Positions 55,972 through 64,000 of a stretch of 64,000 bases of DNA are shown here, piece after piece. Every line of letters starts with the position of its first letter. Within the stretch, counting starts at the first letter, position 1. Under the pieces are notes generated by a model. It worked only from the letters and a program-made list of their open reading frames with translations, ran no database searches and was not told the origin of the DNA. A program made the translations under genes and the position numbers. Source of the stretch: Chelydra serpentina (Eukaryota; Chordata; Testudines; Chelydridae); assembly GCA_037349315.1 (NCBI GenBank), contig JBAIAC010000003.1, positions 12,338,501 to 12,402,500 of the forward strand. Direction: 5' to 3'.

Positions 55972-56690
55972 AGAATCATAGAATCTCAGGGTTGGAAGGG
56001 ACCTCAGGAGGTCATCTAGTCCAACCCCCTGCTCAAAGCAGGACCAACCCCAACTAGATCATCCCAGCCAGGGCTTTGTCAAGCCTGACCTTAAAAACCT
56101 CTAAGGAAGGAGATTCCACCACCCCCCTAGGTAACCCATTCCAGTGCTTCACCACCCTCCTAGTGAAAAAGTGTTTCCTAATATCCAACCTAAACCTCCC
56201 CCTCTGCAACTTGAGACCATTACTCCTTGTTCTGTCATCTTCTACCACTGAGAACAGTCTAGATCCAGCCTCTTTGGAACCCCCTTTTAGGTAGTTGAAA
56301 GCAGATATCAAATCCCCCCTCATTCTTCATTCTTCTCTTCTGCAGGCTAAACAATCCCAGTTCCCTCAGACTCTCCTCATAAGTCATGTGCTCCAGCCCC
56401 CTAATCATTTTTGTTGCCCTCTGTTGGACTCTTTCCAATTTATCCACATCCTTCTTGTAGTGTGGGGCCCAAAACTGGACACAGTACTCCAAATGAGGCC
56501 TCACCAGTGCCGAATAGAGGGGAATAATCACGTCCCTCGATCTGCTGGAAATGTCCCTATGTATACAGCTCAAAATGCCGTTAGCCTTCTTGGCAACAAG
56601 GGCACACTGTTGACTCATATTCAGCTTTTCGTCTGCAGGAAGTATGTGCTTTTCTGCTGATCCCCACAGCTCTTGAGGCAATGCCAAGCG
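55972..56690 (-). mobile_element. 5'-truncated CR1 LINE (about 720 bp)
   Basis: Same structure and subfamily as 50526-51450: plus-strand start aagaatcatagaatctcagg, ORF2 complement, and loss of clear similarity after cagcttttcgtctgcagg. Very close to the other copy over the shared length. Confidence 0.93.
56054..56687 (-). pseudogene. CR1 ORF2 C-terminal part, frameshifted like the 50.6-kb copy
   Basis: The minus-strand frame 56687-56259 carries [38 protein letters not shown] and the [14 protein letters not shown] block; the next frame 56323-56054 gives [30 protein letters not shown] and the ALAGMI end. The break is the same 7-bp tandem duplication (cattctt at 56321-56327 and 56328-56334). 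No catalytic region remains. Sharing the lesion with the other copy suggests both descend from a source that already had it. Confidence 0.9.
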
Positions 56691-58560
56691 GGAGAATCCT
56701 GCTCTGCAGCGCAGTTCAGCTGCATCCCGGCAGAGCTAGGGAAGTTTGCGCCAACACCTGCTCAGCTCTTGGATGAGCGCGGTTTGGAGACGGGACAAGG
56801 CTTTGCATATGAATCAGAGACATGTGGGTGGGGCTGGAGATAACCCTAGTGTTGAGAAAGGGCCTTTCCTCTTAGCTCTCTGAGTGCCTGGGCAGTGCCA
56901 TGTTCTCCCCTCCCCTCTCCCAACTACTGGTGATAGAGGGACAGTTGGGCTTTGGAAGGAGTATAAGAAATTGTCCCTCCTTGCAAATTTGCTCCCTGCC
57001 GGCAGCCATTACTCAGTGGAGTCATCTTCCCCTACAGCCTGTCGGCTGCCTGTTACCATCAGCAAAGACAAAAGCAGCCTCTCTGAGTGTCCCCCAGTAG
57101 CAGGGAGCGCAGAGTGGGGAAATGAGATTGCACCTTCTAAAGACCAAGGGTCCTCCAACCCGCCATCACCACCAGAGAGAGAGAGAACTAGAGGGAAGAG
57201 GAGAGCTTGAACTGGACATGTGTAGAGAAGGGGAGAGGAAAGCAGAGCATGAAGATGTGGATGGGAGAGTGGAGTGGGGGGATGAAGGAGAGGGAATGGA
57301 GATTTTCAAAAACTGGAACCTGTTCCTGTCCTCTCAATCTGAAAGAGCATGTGCGTGAAATCCCCGTGCTCCAAAGCAGTGACTGTGAAAGGTCTATGGT
57401 CCCAACCCTACAAACACACAAATGAGAAACTTCATGCATGCGAGGAGCCCATTGACTTTAGTGTGATGACTTGTAAGGTTACTTGTGTGTTTGCAGGATT
57501 GGGAGGAATATCATGGAAACAGCTTCCCTGACACTATCTTAGCACTTAGCTTCTGGTCCTGACTAGATCTGGAGAGTGCAGAATGGCCAAGGAAAGCAAT
57601 TTTGTTTTAATAGTTTAGCACTGCCTCTGGCCCTTCAGAAATATTTTAACAGTTCAGGGCAGTTCTGATTTTATCTGAATTTGTTCACTCAACCCTAACT
57701 TTGAGCCAGTTTGTGGATTTAAAGGGACTATCTAGAGATTTAATGGAAATCTGACCAGAATAGGAGTCAATTCTGTAATGAACTGGCTTCTTGGTAATAA
57801 ACCACTTTCTGCAATGTGGATGTAACACAGTGTCATGGAGCAGGGTCTTAAAGAGCTATGGAAGAAGCGTGACCATCTAAAGATTATAATTACATGCAAG
57901 GGGTGAAATCCTGGCCTTGCTGATGTCAGTTGAAGTCTTCACATTAACATCAGTGGGGGGCAGGATTTTACCCAAGGTGTTTAAAAGGGATCTGTGTACA
58001 TGTTTAGCAAAATAATTGTTCTAAAAATTCCAGGCTCTGCTGCATAAAAGTGAGCTACAGATCTTCATATTTGACTGTCTAATTATTAAGCAGAAGTCTA
58101 TAAAAGAAGATAATAGACTGCAAAGATAGATTTTTAGGTCATAAGGTTTGTGAAACTTTAATTGGGGTGTGTTGCACTAAAGGATTAGAGTCGAGACATT
58201 TATAGCTTATTAACTCAAAGCTTCGCGTGGAAACTACAAGCCAACCTTCCTACATTGTATTATAGGAGATCCTTGTTTTGGACACTTGTCTACCTGAATC
58301 AAACATGACATGCACTTAAAAATGTTCACTTTGGTCATATGAAGAGAAAAATTATACAAGAACATGCCATCCAGTGTAACAAAAAATAGAGCCAGTTTTA
58401 CGGATTTATTACAGCCGAGCATCAGCTCCTGTTTGAGTAGATATCTGCCTTGTTTTCAAAACTCATGATGTAATTTAGCCTTCTACAATACAGCTAACAT
58501 TCCTGTTGAAGTCAATGGCAGTTTGCTGCTCTGAAATACATTTGTAATATCACTCATGAA
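56691..58560. other. Unique DNA with a purine-rich tract
   Basis: No gene supported. 57170-57305 is strongly purine-rich (gagagagagagaactagagg and similar). The mini-palindrome at 57902 lies within this stretch. Confidence 0.4.
57902..57973. repeat. Mini-palindrome 'gaaatcctggcc' family, copy 4
   Basis: ggtgaaatcctggccttgct and catcagtggggggcaggatt with ttacc are inverted partners. Confidence 0.6.
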
Positions 58561-58573
58561 TTCTCTGCAATCA

Positions 58574-59242
58574 AATTGATGGACCGCAAGCTAAATATGA
58601 GTCAACAGTGTGATGCTGTTGCAAAAAAAGCAAACTTGATTCTGGGCTGCATTAACAGGTGTGTTGTGAGCAAGACACGAGAAGTCATTCTTCCGCTCTA
58701 CTCTGCGCTGGTTAGGCCTCAACTGGAGTACTGTGTCCAGTTCTGGGCACCGCATTTCCAGAAAGATGTGGAGAAACTGGAGAGGGTCCAGAGAAGAGCA
58801 ACAAGAATGATTAAGGGCCTAGAGAACATGACCTGTGAAGGAAGGCTGAAGGAATTGGGTTTGTTTAGTTTGGAAAAGAGAAGACTGAGAGGAGACATGA
58901 TAGCGGTCTTCAGGTATCTAAAAGGGTGTCATAAGGAGGAGGGAGAAAACTTGTTCATCTTAGCCTCTAAGGACAGAACAAGAAGCAATGGGCTTAAACT
59001 GCAGCAAGGGAGGTTTAGGTTGGACATTAGGAAAAAGTTCCTAACTGTCAGGGTGGTTAAACACTGGAATAAACTGCCCAGGGAGGTTGTGGAATCTCCA
59101 TCTCTGGAGATATTTAAGAGTAGGTTAGATAAATGTCTATCAGGGATGGTCTAGACAGTATTTGGTCCTGCCATGAGGGCAGGGGGCTGGACTCGATGAC
59201 CTCTCGAGGTCCCTTCCAGCCCTAGAATCTAGGAATCTATGA
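58574..59242 (+). mobile_element. 5'-truncated CR1 LINE, second subfamily
   Basis: Plus-strand copy from the ORF2 region to the 3' UTR, which reads atttggtcctgccatgaggg, cagggggctggactcgatga, cctctcgaggtcccttccag and ends ctaggaatctatga. The UTR differs consistently from the CR1 copies at 50.5 and 56 kb. Confidence 0.93.
58576..59154 (+). pseudogene. CR1 ORF2 C-terminal remnant, reading frame open
   Basis: 192 codons open from an internal ATG to the natural stop. Blocks in order: [18 protein letters not shown] (residues ~5-22), [74 protein letters not shown] and the LDKCLSGMV end. This is the thumb/C-terminal region of CR1 reverse transcriptase. It lacks the 7-bp duplication of the other two copies and has no stop or frameshift, so it is comparatively well preserved. 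The start is an internal methionine produced by 5' truncation, not a native start. The endonuclease and catalytic core are absent, so no activity is expected. Confidence 0.9.
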
Positions 59243-59249
59243 AAAAAGA

Positions 59250-60500
59250 CAGAGCTTGGAAGAGGAACCAGAAGTGCAATGAAAATTGCTCATTGAACAT
59301 TTATTTAAAACTTCTAAACCGTTAAAAAGAGAGAATGACACTATCTGTAATGAGTGAAGTGCCTGCACAGAGGCACAAAATCCAACCTCTAAACAGAAAC
59401 CAGTGTGCTAGGACCAAACAGCCGCTACCTCAGAGCCTATGGACTGGAATAACACCAACACACCAGTTATGCAGGGAAATACACATCCAGTGGGACCTTG
59501 CCAACTAGCTACATGCTCATCCCTATGTACCCTCCACCCTGATCTGCGTAGGGCAGGTAGAGACCCACTGCCACTCCAGCAGGCGCTGCTGGGGTTCCTT
59601 CCATTTACTGTGCTATAGCACGGTGATGAAGACACTTTGGGTTTCTTTTCACCAGTAGTTCACAGGCTCCCACTCCAGGCTGACATATTCTTGTTAAATC
59701 TGGGCTTTGCTCCCTAAGTTTATAAATATTTTAAAAGAAAGTATTTACTTACTTCTGTAGTTTTTCTTTGAGGAAGCCTGAGGTAGGAGCAATTGAGATC
59801 TAAAAATTTCTGTAAGCTGTGTTGGTGAATGGGAAATGGGGTTATATTATTATTCTATGTGGTCCTATTCTTCTATGTTAAGACTAGCTTATCTCCAGAA
59901 GAGTGCCATTCAGAAGCATGAGAGAGATGATTAAAGTGAAATGATTTTACAGATGCAGGGTTAAATTTGATGGATAAATAATTAAGCTGCCCTACAAGAA
60001 TCCAAAACTTTTTAGCCAACAGCAGTACACAGCAAACACCATTTTTTACCCTAAAAAGGGCATTAACAAGTGCCTTAATTATCCTAATAACCAAAGAATT
60101 TGTAAAGCTAAGCATTATATTTGCATTGTTTTCAAGCTTACATCATTATTTAGTGCGTAACATTCTTTTAATGCAAAACATCAAGAAGTTCCAAACATAT
60201 ATCTGTGAGCACTATGAGTAAACACACCGGCTGGATCTCACTGGTATGCCAACTAGCAGTGAAATGGTATAAAATCTTGGTATTTAAATGGTCATAATTT
60301 TAATATTACCATCACCTTGAGCTAGGATTTAGAAAGATATTTAACCAGAACTTAAAGCTAGTCATTGGCTTAAGTGTCTTGTTGAACCTGGGCCTAAGAT
60401 TATTGGAGTTAAAAAGTGAGAGCAGAAAGTTGAAAACTGTTCCCTCCCCACGCACTTGTAGCTAACACTAATTTGGTTGTATTTTCAAAAGCGCTCGCCC
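59250..60500. other. Unique AT-rich DNA
   Basis: No gene or recognised repeat. Confidence 0.4.
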
Positions 60501-60505
60501 AAAGG

Positions 60506-60597
60506 GCCAGATTTTCAAAACAGCTCAGCTCCCATTTAGGCATCAGGAAAAACAGAAACCTCTGGGTGCTGAGTGCTTTTGAAAATCTGTCCCTAAT
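60506..60597. repeat. Palindromic 'ttttcaaaa' family, short copy
   Basis: ggccagattttcaaaacagc at the left and gtgcttttgaaaatctgtcc at the right are inverted partners around aggcatcaggaaaaacag. About 92 bp. Confidence 0.6.
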
Positions 60598-60611
60598 TGT
60601 TTTTGGTGAAG

Positions 60612-60803
60612 CGGGAGGAGGGTTAGCTCAGTGGTTTGAGCATTGGCCTGCTAAACCCAGGGTTGAGTTCAATCCTTGAGGAGACCATTTAGTGATCTGG
60701 GACAAACAAACAAAAATCTATCAGGGACAGTACTTGGTCCTGCTAGTGAAGGCAGGGGACTGGACTCGATGACCTTTCAAGGTCCTTCCAGTTCTATGAG
60801 ATA
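60612..60803 (+). mobile_element. tRNA-derived SINE with the other CR1 tail, copy 4
   Basis: Head gggaggagggttagctcagt with A box and a shortened B-box region (gggttgagttcaatcc, two bases fewer than the other copies). The body diverges after ccatttagtgatctggg, and the tail atctatcagggacagtactt, ggtcctgctagtgaagg, ggactggactcgatgacc follows the CR1 subfamily at 58574-59242, not the one used by copies 1-3. Confidence 0.88.
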
Positions 60804-61870
60804 GGTGCATCTCCTTTTAGATTTCATAAAGTCTGAATCTCACTTTATTGTATCCTACAGATGTGATTAATGGAGGAGGTAGGTGGAGTCACCTCACCTC
60901 ATATATTATATCATTCTATCACACTACCTGGTACTTGGGAACCAGCCAAATTGTAAAGGTTAATTAAAAAAAAAACAAAAAAAACCTGTGTTACATTCCC
61001 AACCCATCAGAAACCAGAGATTTGCCCCCCCATACATAAGGATTTTTACAGACCCGGGCCTTGCCTCGCAGCGCCAACAATATCAACCGCGCATTTAATA
61101 GTAGAATTAGGCACCAGGTTAGTCTTTGTGGCAGGCAAGTTGTGAAAGCCCTGCAGAAGCTCAGAGGGCTCTTTTTCACATCAGTGTGGCCAGCAGCAAG
61201 CTCGTGTATTTCCCTCTGTGCAGCTCAATGTCCTCTCAGTATTTCCCTATGTGCAGCCCAATCTTAGATCCATTTGCCTGCAAATTTATTTTTCAAAAAC
61301 ATAAGAATTGATTTCCCAGCTTGTTTAAGGCGCAATAATACATTCCGTATTAACAGGAAAAATGCTTCTCTTTTCCTGAGTTCAAGCCTTCTGATCGAGG
61401 CACAGCCCGTGGACGGTGTGAGGCCGGTAGCGGCCCCCGGCGCGCCGGGACGGGGTCTTCTTGGAGTCAGGTTGCTTGGGAATGCAGCCCAAAGCTGGTG
61501 GTAATCTCTTTTCCTAAACCACCATAATTAAAATGTTAACATTATTTTAGAAAAAAGTAGCTTTTTTTCCCCTAGCTCATCCCCTGGCTAATGCTCATAC
61601 ACGAACAGTTGGGCAGCTTCGACTTTCTGACTGAAAGATGATGGGCAGATATGGTGAAGAAGGATCTTTGGTCACAGAGAGGTCCGTCTGGTTTCAGTCA
61701 AGGAAATAAGCTCACAATCATTTTGGGGTAGACTGTCAAGTACTTACGGGACTTTCAACCACAAATCCCAGTGGCTTTCAGTGGGACTTGCACCCTTAAA
61801 AGTCTTAGATAACATTTTTCACAAGCACTGTATTGACTTCGGAGCCTAAATTCCCCTGACTCTCAATGAG
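60804..61870. other. Unique DNA with a CpG cluster
   Basis: No gene supported. 61398-61458 is CpG-dense (gtagcggcccccggcgcgcc and flanks) in otherwise AT-rich surroundings. An a-rich run with c interruptions lies near 60967-60984. Confidence 0.4.
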
Positions 61871-61871
61871 T

Positions 61872-62470
61872 TTTGGGGCTTGTCTACACTGTAAGGGGTG
61901 GAAATTCTAACACACACAGGATGTGGCACACCGACTAGCCCATGGGTACTCTCCTGCCGTTCACTAACAGTTCCCTAGAGTACATTAATGTGTCCATTTC
62001 AAACAGTACTGCATTAATGTGCACAGGGGGGCAGTTAGTAACACGCTAGAGAGCACTAGAATTTACACTTCTAGTGCAAGTTTCTTCATGAGGGTGATGG
62101 ATTTCCACTCCATATGGCTAAATGCAGTGCCTTGCATGGTGTCAAGTATCAGAGGGGTAGAAGCCATGTTAGTGTGGATTTGTAGAAGCGACAAAGAGTC
62201 CTGTGGCACCTTATAGACTAACAGATGTATTGGAGCATAAGCTTTCATGGGTAAATACCCACTTCGTCGGATGCAAGCAGATTTTCCACTGCATGCATCT
62301 GAAGAAGTGGGTATTCACCCACGAAAGCTTATGCTCCAATACGTCTGTTAGTCCATAAGGTGCCACAGGACTTTGTCGCTTCTACAGATCCAGACTAACA
62401 CAGCTACCCCTCTGATACTTGACACTTCTAGTGTGGACTAACGTACAGTGAAGAGAAGTGTTTAGACTCC
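61872..62470. mobile_element. Worn MITE, host of the palindrome insertion
   Basis: Left end ggggcttgtctacactgtaa and right end aagtgtttagactcc are weak inverted repeats. Between them attaatgtgtcc, gcattaatgtgcac and ggactaacgtacagtg are typical of reptile tctacact MITEs. The foldback insertion at 62078-62421 interrupts it. Confidence 0.4.
62078..62421. mobile_element. Foldback element: near-perfect palindrome with 12-bp TSD
   Basis: The 12-mer acacttctagtg flanks it at 62066-62077 and 62422-62433. Within it, 62139-62425 is a long inverted repeat: gtgtcaagtatcagaggggt at the left is the exact complement of acccctctgatacttgacac at the right, and the arms meet around gcaagcagattttccactgc. 62078-62138 is an extra 61 bp of unknown origin left of the palindrome. 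Same family as 3845-4337 and 15603-15687. Confidence 0.8.
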
Positions 62471-62559
62471 TTCAGCCCAGACACAAATACTTTTGTGGAT
62501 CTAACTCTCATTGACATTAATGGAGCTTGGGTGCCTAAAACTCCTTCAAAAACCTGGGC

Positions 62560-62625
62560 CTAAGTCACTTTTCAAAGTGTGTACTTAGGTGCCTAAGTCA
62601 CTGAAGTGGTTTTGAAAATGTCCGT
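62560..62625. repeat. Palindromic repeat relic
   Basis: gtcacttttcaaagtgtgta, then cttaggtgcctaagtcactg and ggttttgaaaatgtcc; a short relative of 19656-19841. Confidence 0.4.
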
Positions 62626-63130
62626 CTCCATATTCCTCACGGCAAATATCGATCATTTTACTTCCTATCACTTAGTAGTGGGGCGGAATATTTTTCCATG
62701 TCTCTAGAAACAATTCCCTTGAAAACAACATGATGACAGAAGTTAAATAAGAATTGTCATAATAATGAAAGCAGCTCATTATGATTGTGTGTCAAATATC
62801 TAATTTTATTACTTTCTGTCACATTTTTTGCTTACACATTCTTGGCTGTTTCTCACTCAGAAGCAAGACATCTCATTAAGAGATAGAGCAGTTGCGGAAA
62901 GAATCCGGTTGAAACATCCTGCTTCATTACCATGAACGAAAGAATGTTCACATTCACTTGTTAAAGGTGTTTTTAACTTTAAGATTATATTATGATTTTT
63001 AAAAGAGAGAGAGATGGGCACTAAGATTTCAGAATATAATATCCTTGTCCAAAGTGTTTAAGACCTCAGTAGCCTGTGCAACACTACATACACTTTAGGG
63101 GTAGGATTCCCAGCACTGTTGAAATTAGCA
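62626..63130. other. Unique AT-rich DNA
   Basis: No gene or recognised repeat. Confidence 0.4.
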
Positions 63131-63132
63131 TG

Positions 63133-63560
63133 TAGAGCTGGGCATATTTTTTTCAGTGAATAGTAAATTCACCAAAGAAATTTTTGGCTACCAAACCTAT
63201 TAGTGAAGTCACGTCAAATTTGACAAATCATTTCAGTTGAAAAAAAATTGAAAACAATCTCAAAAAAGTCAAAATGGTTCATTTTGGCCATTTCTAATCG
63301 AATATTTCATTTCAACCATTTTGAAATGTGTATTTTTTTGAAACAGAACATTTTGGCTTTTTGTTTGAAAATGGTATTTTCCCCCAAAAGTTAGTTTTAA
63401 AAAAATTAAAAGGGTGCAAAAAGACCCCCAAAATGACCTGAAACTAAACAGAAAAGGAAAAAATACAACAAAGTTTCATACTGGGTTGAACAAGCATTTT
63501 CACTTCAGTGTGAAAAACCAAAAAAAATTCAATTTTGGTTCAAACTGAACTGAACTTCTC
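63133..63560 (+). repeat. AT-rich 'tagagctgg...aaaattttt' repeat
   Basis: Begins tagagctgggcatatttttt, continues with many gaaaattt/aaaattttgg variants such as atttcattttggccatttc, and ends with aaattcaattttggttc. Related to 4870-5085 (opposite strand) and 36440-36640. Confidence 0.45.
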
Positions 63561-64000
63561 TTTTTGGGGAGATGGGGAGTGGGATGCGTTTTCTATTCAG
63601 CCTTGAAAGAGAAAAACAATTATTCAATCAGCTCTGTTACCACTCACCCCCCACTGAATTTCCTTAAGTGAACTTCTTTGAAATCCTGGCTTACGACTGG
63701 TTACATTAATAAGTTAATAGTTCAGCAGCTAACAAATTAAGCAAAAACCTTTTAATTCCCCAAAACCCAGTTCAGTGGTTGTTGTTTCAGAGACTCAAAA
63801 TTGATCCCTGAAGAATCAACGCTCTGTGCTCTATAATGGCAGTAGAAAATGCTACAACTGAATATATTTTGCCTGCTTTTAAATTCTGAGTGGGATATGC
63901 CTTTTTGGATGCATCATTGCTCTTTCCAATACTAAACGTGTAAAAATTGTTTGTGCCCCCACCATTAAAAGCCCAGATTTAGCACATATGGAAGCATAAC
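63561..64000. other. Unique DNA to window end
   Basis: No gene or recognised repeat. Confidence 0.4.

Noticed and set aside
1..64000. CRISPR array, bacterial operon or phage-like system
   Set aside because: No regularly spaced direct repeats, no ribosome-binding-site-led gene runs and no long coding frames; all repeat content is vertebrate.

Overview
This window is vertebrate nuclear DNA, almost certainly from a turtle. The evidence is its repeat content: several CR1 LINE 3' ends ending in ATTCTATG-type octamers, tRNA-derived SINEs whose tails are copied from CR1 (the arrangement described for the tortoise/cryptodiran Pol III SINE), decayed MIR/core-SINEs, Harbinger-like MITEs, hAT elements and LTRs. 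There is no bacterial gene architecture. I found no convincing host exon, rRNA, tRNA gene or CRISPR array, so the window reads as an intergenic or intronic stretch. All coding similarity I can support belongs to transposable elements.

Layout. 0-8 kb: palindromic short repeats, a foldback element at 3845-4337 carrying a 290-bp copy of a nearby locus, a small hAT MITE (4405-4561) and CR1 relics. 7.6-14 kb: a possible LTR, a GC-rich block, a MIR, a 665-bp solo LTR with TSDs (12936-13600) and a CpG-rich MITE (13679-13970). 15-20.5 kb: two MIR/core-SINEs each interrupted by a palindromic MITE, a hAT MITE with a perfect 8-bp TSD, a microsatellite cluster and a tRNA/CR1 SINE. 20.5-26.5 kb: mostly unique. 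26.5-32.5 kb: a second tRNA-like SINE family, MIR, MITEs with TTA/TAA target duplications and two CR1 tails. 32.8-34.4 kb: a long-armed hAT element with a recognisable dead transposase C-terminus. 36-46 kb: SINEs, a LINE 3' end nested in a MITE, MIRs and MITEs. 48-64 kb: a full-length MIR, two related CR1 copies sharing a 7-bp frameshifting duplication, an LTR-like repeat, a CpG-rich MITE, a CR1 with an intact 192-codon ORF remnant, a SINE with a different CR1 tail and a 287-bp near-perfect palindrome.

Functional picture. Nothing here works as a host pathway. The connections are between mobile elements: SINEs carry the 3' end of CR1 and probably borrowed its reverse transcriptase; MITEs probably depended on Harbinger or hAT transposases encoded elsewhere; insertions nest inside older MIRs and MITEs, which gives a relative time order. 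The most unusual object is the foldback family (3.8, 15.6 and 62.1 kb). Its copies have variable 9-12 bp target duplications and palindromic arms, and one copy carries a 98.3%-identical inverted copy of sequence lying about 1 kb away.
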